Of a stretch of 64,000 nt of DNA, positions 38,953-48,187 are shown piece by piece. The translations under genes and the position numbers were made by a program. Below the pieces are notes generated by a model, which saw only the letters and a list, made by a program, of their open reading frames with translations, did no database searches and had not been told where the DNA came from. Numbering within the stretch: the first letter of the stretch is position 1; each line of letters opens with the position of its first letter. Origin of the DNA: Pantoea agglomerans (lineage in GTDB: Bacteria; Pseudomonadota; Gammaproteobacteria; Enterobacterales; Enterobacteriaceae); the NCBI RefSeq assembly GCF_020149765.1, contig NZ_CP083809.1, positions 1,736,001 to 1,800,000 of the forward strand. The letters run 5' to 3'.

Positions 38953-39861
38953 ATGTCTGCCTATAAGTCCAAAGTAAAAAAAGCGGTAATCCCTGTAGCA
39001 GGTTTGGGCACCCGTATGCTCCCTGCGACAAAAGCGATTCCGAAAGAGATGTTACCGCTGGTCGATAAGCCGTTAATTCAGTATGTCGTTAACGAGTGCA
39101 TCGCAGCAGGAATTAACGAAATTGTGCTGGTTACGCACTCTTCCAAAAACTCCATTGAAAACCACTTCGACACCAGCTTTGAGCTGGAAGCGATGCTGGA
39201 AAAACGTGTTAAACGTCAGCTGCTGGATGAAATCCAGTCAATCTGTCCGCCGCACGTTACCATCATGCAGGTGCGTCAGGGCATCGCGAAAGGCCTGGGC
39301 CACGCCGTTATGTGTGCGCATCCGCTGATTGGCGACGAGCCGGTTGCGGTGATCCTGCCGGACGTGATTATCGACGAGTACGAATCTAACCCGACCAAAG
39401 ATAACCTGGCGGAAATGCTGAGCCGTTTCGACGAGTCAGGCCGCAGCCAGATTATGGTTGAGCCGGTAGCGGACGTGACTGCTTACGGCGTGGTTGACTG
39501 CCAGGGCGCAGAACTGCAGCCGGGCGACAGCGCGCCAATGGTTGGCGTGGTTGAGAAGCCGAAAGCGACCGAAGCGCCGTCCAACCTCGCGGTTGTGGGC
39601 CGTTACGTTCTCTCTGCGGATATCTGGCCTCTGCTGGCGAAAACCCCTCCGGGCGCAGGCGGCGAAGTACAGCTGACCGACTCTATCGCCATGCTGATGG
39701 AGAAAGAGACGGTAGAAGCTTACCACCTGAAAGGCGTAAGCCATGACTGCGGTAACAAACTCGGTTATATGCAGGCATTCGTTGAGTACGGTGTTCGCCA
39801 TCCAGTGCTGGGCAAAGATTTTTCTCAGTGGCTCGATAGCGCAGTTGGCAATAAAAAGTAA
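38953..39861 (+). CDS. galU: UTP-glucose-1-phosphate uridylyltransferase
   Basis: 302 aa, the E. coli length. Makes UDP-glucose, the precursor for LPS, trehalose, EPS and UDP-glucuronate. The nucleotidyltransferase signature [35 protein letters not shown] and KAVGMVEKP-like VGVVEKPKA are intact. The ATG at 38953 has AGAGAGGT in front; a TTG directly upstream is not needed. It is first in a galU-ugd-epimerase set, 22 nt before ugd. Confidence 0.98.
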   Translation: MSAYKSKVKKAVIPVAGLGTRMLPATKAIPKEMLPLVDKPLIQYVVNECIAAGINEIVLVTHSSKNSIENHFDTSFELEAMLEKRVKRQLLDEIQSICPPHVTIMQVRQGIAKGLGHAVMCAHPLIGDEPVAVILPDVIIDEYESNPTKDNLAEMLSRFDESGRSQIMVEPVADVTAYGVVDCQGAELQPGDSAPMVGVVEKPKATEAPSNLAVVGRYVLSADIWPLLAKTPPGAGGEVQLTDSIAMLMEKETVEAYHLKGVSHDCGNKLGYMQAFVEYGVRHPVLGKDFSQWLDSAVGNKK

Positions 39862-39883
39862 TTCATAAACACAGGATATCTCA

Positions 39884-41224
39884 ATGAAAGTCACTGTATT
39901 TGGTATCGGCTATGTCGGTCTGGTTCAGGCTGCGGTGTTGGCCGAAGTCGGACATGACGTTCTCTGCATTGATGTCGACGCAAAAAAAGTCGAAAACCTG
40001 AAAAAAGGCATCATCCCCATTTTCGAACCCGGCCTTACGCCGCTGGTTATGTCGAACTATGAGGCGGGTCGCCTTAAGTTCAGTACAGATGCGGAAGAGG
40101 GCGTCAATCACGGCGTCATGCAGTTTATCGCCGTGGGTACGCCGCCAGATGAGGACGGCTCGGCTGACCTTAAATATGTGACCGCCGTTGCTCGTACCAT
40201 TGCGCAGCATATGAAGGATCACAAGGTTGTGCTTGATAAATCCACCGTTCCGGTTGGAACCGCGGATAAAGTGCGTCGCGTAATGGAAGAGACCCTGCGC
40301 GATCGCGGCGTTAGCCTGACGTTTGATGTGGTATCCAACCCGGAGTTCCTCAAGGAAGGCGCAGCCGTAAACGACTGCATGCGTCCTGAGCGCATCGTGG
40401 TGGGTACCGATAATGAAGAAGTGGAAGAGCTGCTGCGTGAACTCTACGAGCCGTTCAACCGCAATCACGATCGCATGATCGTCATGGATATCCGCAGCGC
40501 GGAGCTGACCAAGTACGCAGCGAACTGCATGCTGGCGACCAAAATCAGCTTTATGAACGAGATCTCCAACCTTGCCGAACGTCTGGGTGCGGATGTCGAG
40601 AAAGTGCGTCAGGGCATCGGTTCTGATTCACGTATCGGCTACCACTTTATCTACCCTGGCTGCGGCTACGGCGGCTCCTGCTTCCCGAAAGATGTGCAGG
40701 CGCTGATCCGTACCGCGGAGTCGATCGGCTACAAGCCGCGTCTGCTGCAGGCGGTGGAAGATGTCAACGACAGCCAGAAAACTAAGCTGCCCACTTTTAT
40801 CAAGCGCCATTTCGGCGACGATCTGAGCGGTAAAACCTTCGCAGTCTGGGGCCTGTCGTTCAAACCGAACACCGATGATATGCGTGAAGCCTCCAGCCGC
40901 GTGCTGATGGAATCGCTGTGGGAAGCTGGTGCAAGCGTTCAGGCGTTCGATCCGGAAGCGATGGACGAAGCGCAGCGCATCTACGGTCACCGCAGCGATC
41001 TGAAGCTGATGGGCACCAAAGAAGCGGCGCTGCAGGGCGCAGATGGCCTGGTCATCTGCACCGAGTGGCAGAACTTCCGCGCACCGGACTTTGACGTTAT
41101 TAAAAATTCCCTCAAAGAACCCGTGATTTTTGATGGTCGCAACCTGTATGATCCAGAGCGTATCAGCAAACGCGGTTTCGTTTATTATGCAATCGGCCGC
41201 GGAGCGTCTATTCAAATTGCGTAA
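39884..41224 (+). CDS. ugd: UDP-glucose 6-dehydrogenase, long form
   Basis: 446 aa, longer than the 388-aa E. coli Ugd and closer to the type found behind galU in Erwinia, Pantoea and pseudomonads. Oxidises UDP-glucose to UDP-glucuronate with NAD+. The Rossmann motif GIGYVGL is at residues 7-13, [13 protein letters not shown] and the catalytic Cys in [16 protein letters not shown] follow, and [17 protein letters not shown] marks the C-terminal domain. It lies between galU and the epimerase gene (14-nt gap), so it probably works in one pathway with them. Confidence 0.96.
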   Translation: MKVTVFGIGYVGLVQAAVLAEVGHDVLCIDVDAKKVENLKKGIIPIFEPGLTPLVMSNYEAGRLKFSTDAEEGVNHGVMQFIAVGTPPDEDGSADLKYVTAVARTIAQHMKDHKVVLDKSTVPVGTADKVRRVMEETLRDRGVSLTFDVVSNPEFLKEGAAVNDCMRPERIVVGTDNEEVEELLRELYEPFNRNHDRMIVMDIRSAELTKYAANCMLATKISFMNEISNLAERLGADVEKVRQGIGSDSRIGYHFIYPGCGYGGSCFPKDVQALIRTAESIGYKPRLLQAVEDVNDSQKTKLPTFIKRHFGDDLSGKTFAVWGLSFKPNTDDMREASSRVLMESLWEAGASVQAFDPEAMDEAQRIYGHRSDLKLMGTKEAALQGADGLVICTEWQNFRAPDFDVIKNSLKEPVIFDGRNLYDPERISKRGFVYYAIGRGASIQIA

Positions 41225-41238
41225 TTAACGAGGGTAGT

Positions 41239-42246
41239 ATGAACATTCTGGTCACCGGCGCCGCAGGCTTTATTGGATTTCACGTCACTCAACGCTTGCT
41301 GGCCGCCGGTCACCAGATTGTCGGCATAGATAATCTTAATGACTATTATGATGTCGGCCTGAAACAATCTCGTCTTGATTTAATCGCACAGCACCCCGGC
41401 TTCAAATTTATTAAAATGGAGCTGGCGGATCGCGCAGCTATCGCCTCGTTATTCGAACAACATGCGTTTCAACGCGTCATTCATCTGGGCGCCCAGGCGG
41501 GTGTGCGCTATTCCATCGACAATCCTCACGCCTACGCCGATGCTAACCTGACTGGTCATTTAAATATTCTCGAAGGATGCCGTCATCATAAAATCGAGCA
41601 CTTGCTCTATGCATCCTCCAGTTCTGTTTATGGACTCAATCGTAAAATGCCATTTTCGACCGATGACAGCGTCGATCATCCGGTATCACTTTACGCGGCA
41701 ACTAAAAAAGCCAATGAGCTGATGTCGCATACCTATTCGCATCTTTATCAGCTGCCTACCACCGGCCTGCGTTTCTTTACCGTATATGGTCCATGGGGTC
41801 GTCCAGATATGGCGCTGTTTAAATTTACGCGCGCCATGATCGCCGGTGAAGCGATTGACGTCTATAACCGCGGCGAGATGAAACGCGACTTTACCTATAT
41901 CGACGATATTGCCGAAGCTATTGTGCGTCTGCAGGATGTTATTCCGCAGCAGGATGAAAACTGGACGGTAGAAACCGGCTCGCCAGCCACCAGCTCTGCG
42001 CCTTACCGCGTATATAACATCGGAAACAGTCAGCCGACCAGCCTGATTAAATATATTGAGGCGATTGAAAAAGCACTGGGCGTGACGGCGAAGAAAAATC
42101 TGTTACCGATGCAGCCCGGCGACGTGCTGGAAACCAGCGCGGATACTGCAGCCCTGTATCAGGCGATTGGCTTTAAGCCGCAGACCAGCGTAGAAGAGGG
42201 TGTAGAACGCTTTGTTCGCTGGTATCGGGAGTTTTACAACGTCTGA
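41239..42246 (+). CDS. UDP-glucuronate 4-epimerase-type NAD-dependent epimerase
   Basis: 335 aa extended SDR. NAD motif TGAAGFIGFH at the N-terminus, catalytic Ser/Tyr/Lys in YASSSSVYGLNRKMPF and YAATKKANELM, and RFFTVYGPWGRPDMA. The last segment and the D/V spacing match UDP-GlcA 4-epimerases (LspL/CapI type, called uge or gae elsewhere), which convert UDP-glucuronate to UDP-galacturonate. It directly follows galU and ugd. Its codon use looks more AT-rich than ugd, hinting at a different history. UDP-glucose epimerase activity is a less likely alternative. Confidence 0.88.
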   Translation: MNILVTGAAGFIGFHVTQRLLAAGHQIVGIDNLNDYYDVGLKQSRLDLIAQHPGFKFIKMELADRAAIASLFEQHAFQRVIHLGAQAGVRYSIDNPHAYADANLTGHLNILEGCRHHKIEHLLYASSSSVYGLNRKMPFSTDDSVDHPVSLYAATKKANELMSHTYSHLYQLPTTGLRFFTVYGPWGRPDMALFKFTRAMIAGEAIDVYNRGEMKRDFTYIDDIAEAIVRLQDVIPQQDENWTVETGSPATSSAPYRVYNIGNSQPTSLIKYIEAIEKALGVTAKKNLLPMQPGDVLETSADTAALYQAIGFKPQTSVEEGVERFVRWYREFYNV

Positions 42247-42251
42247 AAAAA

Positions 42252-42270
42252 AAGGAAGCCTGCGCTTCCT
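42252..42270. terminator. Bidirectional terminator, hns and epimerase
   Basis: The stem AGGAAGC/GCTTCCT (42253-42259 and 42264-42270) is followed on the minus strand by eight T, making it a strong hns terminator; it can also end the galU-ugd-epimerase transcript. Confidence 0.8.
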
Positions 42271-42286
42271 TTCCCTGATTAACCTG

Positions 42287-42309
42287 GGGTCACATAAACA
42301 ATGTGACCC
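42287..42309. other. Second hairpin between hns and its terminator
   Basis: A perfect 9-bp stem GGGTCACAT/ATGTGACCC with an AAACA-type loop lies in the hns 3' UTR, 17 nt before the terminator stem. It may stabilise the mRNA end or be a protein site; no function is assigned. Confidence 0.5.
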
Positions 42310-42333
42310 AAATGATGGAAGCACTATCAGTTA

Positions 42334-42741
42334 TTACAGCAGGAAGTTTTCCAGCTGTTTACCTTCTTCTTCGATCGCTTTTTTGATTACCGCTGGCGTA
42401 CGACCCTGACCGGTCCAGGTACGGGTTTCGCCATTTTCATCAACGTACTGATATTTAGCCGGACGTGCAGCGCGTTTTGTTTTACCTGGCGCTTTAGTTT
42501 CAGTAATGGTGCTTAACAGCTCGTTAGGATCGATGCCATCAGCCAGCAGCATTTCTCTGTATTGCTCAAGTTTGCGCGTGCGTTCTTCACTTTCCGCTTT
42601 AGCGTGGGTCTCTTCTTCGCGGCGTTCATTTACCACGACCTCGAGTTTTTCCAGCATTTCTTCCAGCGCTTCCAGTGAACACTCTCGAGCCTGCGCGCGT
42701 AATGTACGGATATTATTAAGGATTTTTAGTGCTTCGCTCAT
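42334..42741 (-). CDS. hns: Nucleoid-associated silencer H-NS
   Basis: 135 aa. The N-terminal coiled-coil oligomerisation region ([33 protein letters not shown]) is followed by a flexible linker and the DNA-binding domain [31 protein letters not shown], with the minor-groove loop QGRTP. H-NS silences AT-rich acquired genes. It is divergent from tdk, as in E. coli, and convergent with the EPS sugar genes. Confidence 0.98.
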   Translation of the reverse strand: MSEALKILNNIRTLRAQARECSLEALEEMLEKLEVVVNERREEETHAKAESEERTRKLEQYREMLLADGIDPNELLSTITETKAPGKTKRAARPAKYQYVDENGETRTWTGQGRTPAVIKKAIEEEGKQLENFLL

Positions 42742-43168
42742 TGCCCTGATCTCTGAATATATTAATGAAGAGGTGTTCTGCCAGCTAATAATAGTGGCGG
42801 CAAAAAATTACTGCAATAGTAAAATAAGTGGAACGGTAAAGAATGATAATTAAATTTCTCGCTTATGTTTAATCAAAAGAAACAGTAAGCCGGTTGATAT
42901 TCAGACGTCTTCAGGTTATGAAAATCCGAAACGTTAAAGTGAGAGAGGCGCTCAGCGTGAAGAAAGGGGTGAATCTGCGTAACGGCGCTCAACTGTACAA
43001 TAAAGTTCAGGCACAAATGATTAAAAAAAGCGGAAAGACGAAGCGCGGGATTATCTGTCACTGGCGAAGATCTAATCAGCTTGCGCAAAATAATCACCGC
43101 CATAATTTGCGTTTATCTGTGATAGAATTCCGCGCATTCTGTTTGCAATGCTTTGAGAAACCACGCTA
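42742..43168. promoter_or_regulatory. Divergent hns/tdk promoter region
   Basis: 427 nt AT-rich stretch holding the hns and tdk promoters; long A/T runs near 42800-42890 could suit H-NS autoregulation, as known in E. coli. A weak ORF (42894-43169) was judged non-coding. No further structure is seen. Confidence 0.5.
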
Positions 43169-43786
43169 ATGGCTCAGCTCTATTTTTATTATTCCGCAAT
43201 GAATGCAGGGAAATCCACCGCGTTATTACAGTCGTCTTACAATTATCAGGAACGCGGCATGAGAACCCTGGTCTACACCGCTGAAATTGACGATCGTTTC
43301 GGCGTGGGCAAAGTCAGCTCCCGTATTGGCCTCTCCTCGCCGGCGGCGCTGTTTAACGCGCAGACGCGGCTGTATGAGGAGATCGCGGCGGAAGATGCGC
43401 GCCAGCGGGTACACTGCGTGCTGGTGGACGAGTGCCAGTTTTTAACGCGCGATCAGGTCAAGGCGCTCTCTGACGTCGTCGATAACCTGGATATTCCGGT
43501 GCTCTGCTACGGGCTACGCACCGACTTTCGTGGCGAACTCTTTGGCGGCAGCCAGTATTTGCTCGGCTGGGCCGACAAGCTGGTGGAGCTGAAAACCGTC
43601 TGTCACTGCGGCCGTAAGGCGGGGATGGTATTGCGGCTCGACGCGCAGGGCCGTCCGTTTAGCGAAGGGGAGCAGGTGGTGATTGGCGGCAACGAGCGTT
43701 ATATTTCGGTATGCCGCAAACACTACAAGCAGGCGATAGAGCAGGGGTCGCTGGATGCCATCTACGGCCAGCAAAAGCCCGTCTGA
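43169..43786 (+). CDS. tdk: Thymidine kinase
   Basis: 205 aa, type II Tdk. P-loop AMNAGKST at residues 10-17; the catalytic Glu in VDECQFL; the lasso-loop zinc cysteines in CHCGRKA and the C-terminal CRKHY. Phosphorylates thymidine and deoxyuridine for salvage. Single gene between hns and adhE, as in E. coli. Confidence 0.98.
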   Translation: MAQLYFYYSAMNAGKSTALLQSSYNYQERGMRTLVYTAEIDDRFGVGKVSSRIGLSSPAALFNAQTRLYEEIAAEDARQRVHCVLVDECQFLTRDQVKALSDVVDNLDIPVLCYGLRTDFRGELFGGSQYLLGWADKLVELKTVCHCGRKAGMVLRLDAQGRPFSEGEQVVIGGNERYISVCRKHYKQAIEQGSLDAIYGQQKPV

Positions 43787-43803
43787 GGTCGTTTTTCAGA
43801 GAT

Positions 43804-43832
43804 AAAAAAACCCGCCGAAGCGGGTTTTTTTT
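43804..43832. terminator. Bidirectional terminator between tdk and adhE
   Basis: CCCGC-CGAA-GCGGG extended by A/T pairs, with seven to eight T on the tdk side and seven A (T on the other strand) before it. Serves both convergent genes. Confidence 0.92.
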
Positions 43833-43844
43833 AATAGCCGATCG

Positions 43845-46541
43845 TCAGGCTTTTTTAGCTTTCTTCTCGGTTTTCTCAGTCTTCTCTACTTTCACCGGCT
43901 GTGCGGCCTGCGCCTGCGTTACGTCGGCGAAAGGCTCGGCGTATTCACGGCCGTAGAAGGTATCCAGCATAATCTGTTTCAGCTCGGCAATCAGCGGATA
44001 GCGCGGGTTAGCGCCGGTGCACTGGTCGTCGAAGGCGTCTTCGGCCAGCTTATCGACTTTCGCCAGGAAGTCTGCTTCCTGAACGCCCGCTTCGCGGATA
44101 GAGACTGGAATACCCAGCTGGGTTTTCATCTCATCCAGCCACGCCAGCAGCTTCTCGATTTTCTGTGCGGTACGGTCGCCAGGTGCCGCCAGACCTAAAT
44201 GGTCGGCAATTTCCGCGTAGCGACGGCGCGCCTGCGGACGGTCATACTGGCTGAACGCCGTCTGCTTGGTCGGGTTGTCGTTGGCGTTATAGCGGATCAC
44301 GTTGCAGATCAGCAGCGCGTTCGCCAGACCGTGCGGGATATGGAACTCGGAACCCAGCTTGTGCGCCATGGAGTGGCAGACGCCAAGGAAGGCGTTGGCG
44401 AAGGCGATACCGGCGATAGTCGCGGCGTTATGCACACGCTCACGCGCTACCGGATTTTTCGCGCCGTCCCGATAGCTGGCCGGCAGGTTCTCTTTCAGCA
44501 GTTTCAGTGCCTGCAGCGCCTGGCCGTCGGAGTACTCGTTAGCCAGTACCGATACATAGGCTTCCAGCGCATGGGTGACCGCATCCAGGCCGCCGAAGGC
44601 GCAGAGCGAACGCGGCATCTCCATCACCAGATTGGCATCGACAATCGCCATATCCGGGGTCAGCGCGTAGTCCGCCAGCGGATATTTCTGGCCGGTGGCG
44701 TCGTCGGTCACTACCGCAAACGGCGTCACTTCCGAACCGGTGCCTGAGGTGGTAGTGATGGCGATCATGCGCGCTTTCACCCCCATTTTCGGGAATTTAT
44801 AGATACGTTTGCGGATATCCATAAAGCGCAGCGCCAGCTCTTCGAAGTGGGTTTCCGGATGTTCGTACATTACCCACATGATTTTCGCAGCATCCATCGG
44901 CGAGCCACCGCCCAGCGCGATAATCACGTCTGGTTTGAAGCTGTTCATCTGCTCGGTGCCTTTACGCACGATGCTCAGCGTCGGGTCCGCTTCTACCTCA
45001 AAGAACACTTCGGTTTCGATGCCGTGCGATTTCAACACGCCAGTTACCTGGTCGGCATAGCCGTTGTTGAACAGGAAACGGTCGGTGACGATAAAGGCGC
45101 GTTTTGCACCGTCGGCGGCCACCTCTTCCAGCGCAATCGGCAGCGAGCCGCGGCGGAAGTAGATGGATTTCGGGAGTTTATGCCACAACATGTTTTCTGC
45201 TCGCTTAGCCACGGTTTTCTTGTTGATAAGGTGTTTCGGTCCCACGTTTTCTGAAATGGAGTTACCGCCCCATGAGCCGCAGCCCAGCGTCAGCGAAGGT
45301 GCCAGCTTGAAGTTATAGAGGTCGCCGATACCGCCCTGAGAAGCCGGAGTATTAATAAGAATACGCGCGGTTTTCATGCGGTCGCCGAAGAAGTTCACGC
45401 GCGCTTTCTGGTTGTCCTGGTCGGTGTAGAGGCAGGAAGTGTGGCCGATACCGCCCATCGCCACCAGTTTTTCCGCTTTTGCGACTGCGTCTTCGAAATC
45501 GCTGGCGCGATACATGGCCAGCGTCGGCGACAGTTTTTCATGGGCGAAGGGTTCAGATTCGTCCACCAGCTTCACTTCGCCAATCAGAATTTTGGTGCTG
45601 CCCGGCACGCTGATGCCTGCCATCTCGGCGATTTTAAAGGCGGGCTGACCGACGATGGCCGCGTTGAGCGCGCCGTTTTTCAGGATAACGTTCTGGACAG
45701 CTTTCAGCTCTTCGCCCTGCAGCAGGTAGCCGCCGTGGCTGGCAAAGCGCTCGCGCACCGCGTCATAGACGGAGTCGACCACAATAACCGACTGCTCGGA
45801 GGCGCAAATAACGCCGTTATCAAAGGTTTTGGACATCAGGATTGAGGCGACGGCGCGTTTGATATCGGCCGTTTCGTCAATCACCACCGGCGTGTTGCCC
45901 GCGCCGACGCCAATCGCTGGTTTACCGGAGCTATAGGCCGCTTTCACCATGCCGGGGCCGCCGGTCGCCAGGATCAGGTTGATATCAGGGTGGTGCATCA
46001 GCTGGTTAGAGAGCTCAACCGACGGGGCGTCGATCCAGCCGATAATATCTTTCGGCGCGCCGGCGGCGATGGCGGCCTGCAGCACGATGTCCGCTGCTTT
46101 GTTGGTGGCTTCTTTGGCGCGCGGGTGTGGCGAGAAGATAATGCCGTTACGGGTTTTCAGGCTAATCAGCGCCTTGAAAATCGCCGTTGAGGTCGGGTTG
46201 GTGGTGGGAACAATACCGCAAATCAGGCCGATTGGCTCAGCGATGGTAATGGTACCGAAGGTGTCATCGGTCTCCAGCACGCCGCAGGTCTTCTCGTCTT
46301 TATAAGCGTTATAGATATATTCTGAGGCAAAATGGTTTTTAATAACTTTATCTTCGACGATACCCATGCCGGATTCGGCGACCGCCATTTTGGCGAGAGG
46401 GATACGGGCGTCAGCGGCGGCGAGGGCGGCAGCGCGGAAGATGGCGTCAACCTGTTCTTGAGTGAAGTTGGCGTATTCACGCTGTGCTTTTTTTACGCGT
46501 TCAACCAGTGCGTTAAGTTCAGCGACATTAGTAACGGCCAT
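43845..46541 (-). CDS. adhE: Bifunctional acetaldehyde-CoA/alcohol dehydrogenase
   Basis: 898 aa. The N-terminal aldehyde dehydrogenase half reduces acetyl-CoA to acetaldehyde, with catalytic Cys in NGVICASEQS; the C-terminal iron-dependent alcohol dehydrogenase half makes ethanol, with iron ligands in HSMAHKLGSEFHIPHGLANA. Forms the long spirosomes of the fermentative cell. A Lys-rich tail (EKTEKTEKKAKKA) ends the protein. A perfect FNR-type box about 200 nt upstream fits anaerobic induction. Confidence 0.98.
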   Translation of the reverse strand: MAVTNVAELNALVERVKKAQREYANFTQEQVDAIFRAAALAAADARIPLAKMAVAESGMGIVEDKVIKNHFASEYIYNAYKDEKTCGVLETDDTFGTITIAEPIGLICGIVPTTNPTSTAIFKALISLKTRNGIIFSPHPRAKEATNKAADIVLQAAIAAGAPKDIIGWIDAPSVELSNQLMHHPDINLILATGGPGMVKAAYSSGKPAIGVGAGNTPVVIDETADIKRAVASILMSKTFDNGVICASEQSVIVVDSVYDAVRERFASHGGYLLQGEELKAVQNVILKNGALNAAIVGQPAFKIAEMAGISVPGSTKILIGEVKLVDESEPFAHEKLSPTLAMYRASDFEDAVAKAEKLVAMGGIGHTSCLYTDQDNQKARVNFFGDRMKTARILINTPASQGGIGDLYNFKLAPSLTLGCGSWGGNSISENVGPKHLINKKTVAKRAENMLWHKLPKSIYFRRGSLPIALEEVAADGAKRAFIVTDRFLFNNGYADQVTGVLKSHGIETEVFFEVEADPTLSIVRKGTEQMNSFKPDVIIALGGGSPMDAAKIMWVMYEHPETHFEELALRFMDIRKRIYKFPKMGVKARMIAITTTSGTGSEVTPFAVVTDDATGQKYPLADYALTPDMAIVDANLVMEMPRSLCAFGGLDAVTHALEAYVSVLANEYSDGQALQALKLLKENLPASYRDGAKNPVARERVHNAATIAGIAFANAFLGVCHSMAHKLGSEFHIPHGLANALLICNVIRYNANDNPTKQTAFSQYDRPQARRRYAEIADHLGLAAPGDRTAQKIEKLLAWLDEMKTQLGIPVSIREAGVQEADFLAKVDKLAEDAFDDQCTGANPRYPLIAELKQIMLDTFYGREYAEPFADVTQAQAAQPVKVEKTEKTEKKAKKA

Positions 46542-46970
46542 GGTGCTCTCCTGAAGGAAGTTAAACTCTGTTAGTAAACCTGCCTGGAGTCCTGATTATA
46601 GCCATGCTTCGCTAATATTTTGGCTTAAGCCAAAAGGCCAGAATTTTCGTTGGCTTACTGAAAGAGTTTTCGCACGGGTCAAACATCTTTGCTGATGACT
46701 TTCTGTGGGAAAAGATTACCTGGAATGGGGTAGATCAATATTGATTCAGATCAATTTAAGCCTAAGCTGACTCCTTTCAGCAGCGATTTTTGTCAAAGTC
46801 TGCAAAGCAGGGCACGTCGCCCGGCTTTATACCCCTTCCGCACGCTGCGCTGGCGTAACTGACTCTCTGATTTGCCCTGACGCAGCACAATTTTCTGTTT
46901 AGTTGACTGGTTAACGGGGCGCTTTTTGCGTAAATTAAGCGCGATTTCTTTTTCCTCATCGGAGCGAACC
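46542..46970. promoter_or_regulatory. adhE/ychE divergent control region
   Basis: 429 nt. Contains the FNR-type palindrome at 46741-46754, overlapping the AT-rich palindrome ATCAATATTGAT (46734-46745). CTGAAAGAGTTTTCG near 46660 loosely resembles a Cra site but is too weak to call. Promoters were not resolved. Confidence 0.5.
46741..46754. promoter_or_regulatory. FNR-type box upstream of adhE
   Basis: TTGATTCAGATCAA matches the TTGAT-N4-ATCAA consensus exactly. It lies 200 nt upstream of the adhE ATG and 217 nt upstream of ychE, so which gene it serves is open. Confidence 0.65.
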
Positions 46971-47618
46971 GTGAACCCTGCGTTGCTTGACCTTTCGGGC
47001 TATATCAAATTCTTTGTTGGCCTGTTCGCGCTGGTGAACCCAGTCGGCATTATTCCTGTCTTTATCAGCATGACCAGCTATCAGGCGGCCGCTGAGCGCA
47101 ATAAAACCAATATGACCGCAAACCTGGCGGTCGCCATTATCCTCTGGACCTCGCTGTTTCTTGGCGACGCCATCCTGCATATTTTCGGCATCTCTATCGA
47201 CTCCTTCCGCATCGCGGGCGGCATTCTGGTGGTGACCATCGCCATGTCGATGATCAGCGGCAAGCTGGGCGAAGATAAACAGAACAAGCAGGAGAAATCG
47301 GAAACCGCCATCCGCGAGAGCATCGGCGTGGTGCCGCTTGCGCTGCCGCTGATGGCGGGGCCTGGCGCGATCAGTTCGACCATTGTCTGGAGCACGCGCT
47401 ATCACAGCTGGCAAAACCTGCTGGGCTTTAGCGTTGCGATTGCGCTCTTTGCCTTCTGCTGCTGGCTGCTGTTTCGCGCCGCGCCGCTGATGGTGCGCGT
47501 GCTCGGCCAGACCGGCATTAACGTCATTACGCGTATTATGGGCCTGCTGCTGATGGCGCTCGGCATTGAGTTCGTGGTCACCGGCATCAAGGCGTTATTT
47601 CCCGGTCTGGTCAGTTAA
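46971..47618 (+). CDS. ychE: MarC-family membrane protein YchE
   Basis: 215 aa from the GTG at 46971 (MNPALLDLSGYIKFFVGLFALVNPVGIIPVF), which follows CGGAGCG; the frame is open 15 codons upstream but those are not conserved. Six transmembrane helices typical of UPF0056/MarC. IRESIGVVPLALPLMAGPGAIS is a family block. Function is unknown. As in E. coli it lies between adhE and oppA. Confidence 0.94.
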   Translation: MNPALLDLSGYIKFFVGLFALVNPVGIIPVFISMTSYQAAAERNKTNMTANLAVAIILWTSLFLGDAILHIFGISIDSFRIAGGILVVTIAMSMISGKLGEDKQNKQEKSETAIRESIGVVPLALPLMAGPGAISSTIVWSTRYHSWQNLLGFSVAIALFAFCCWLLFRAAPLMVRVLGQTGINVITRIMGLLLMALGIEFVVTGIKALFPGLVS

Positions 47619-48187
47619 GGCCGCTTAATTTCCATCGCAAACGACGATATGACCCTTAATGGTGCAATTGCATATTTTATTGCACCGTTATAAGGCAATT
47701 ATTCCTGCCGCTTAATCTGCAGCTAAAATTATTAAGCAAATTACTTGCCAGAGTGCCGCACCCGCGGCGTGCTCCGCTCGCTGTGACAATTCTCACACCA
47801 TAAAATATCAGCGCTTACTGAAATAGCCTCATAAACTGGCATGAAAGCTGCAATTACCTGTTTTTTGTTTTCACAAAGAAGAAAAAGGCAGAAGGGATGC
47901 GCATTTCTACGGCGGCAGCAGAGTTAAAAAGCGAGCCGGGAGGTTAAAAGCGGGTAAACTCCCGCATAAACAGGGTGATAAGGGTTATTTTCGTACAAAA
48001 ATTAACGCTATCCTCCTGCCTGCAGACGTGATAAAAGAGAATCAGGTAACATTTTTGTTATTTTTACTTTGTCGGCAGAGGCGGCGTTCTGCTAATTTTC
48101 GGCGCAACAGTTTTTCATTTGGTCTCAAAGTGAGAACACTTCTTGCTTATGAGCTAAAGGGCTTATGAAGAAGGGTTAACTTTTTTG
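47619..48187. promoter_or_regulatory. ychE-oppA intergenic region
   Basis: 569 nt, AT-rich, no credible gene. It contains a hairpin (GGTGCAAT/ATTGCACC, about 47660-47688) that may end ychE, and a perfect CRP consensus site at 47782-47797. The long leader before the first oppA may hold further regulation (Lrp and GcvB act on opp in E. coli). Confidence 0.5.
47782..47797. promoter_or_regulatory. Perfect CRP consensus site upstream of opp
   Basis: TGTGACAATTCTCACA matches TGTGA-N6-TCACA at every core position. It lies 391 nt before the first oppA start. Confidence 0.75.

Noticed and set aside
42894-43169. 91-aa plus-strand ORF between hns and tdk
   Set aside because: TTG start, no ribosome site, Lys/Arg-rich composition, lies in the divergent promoter region and matches nothing I know.
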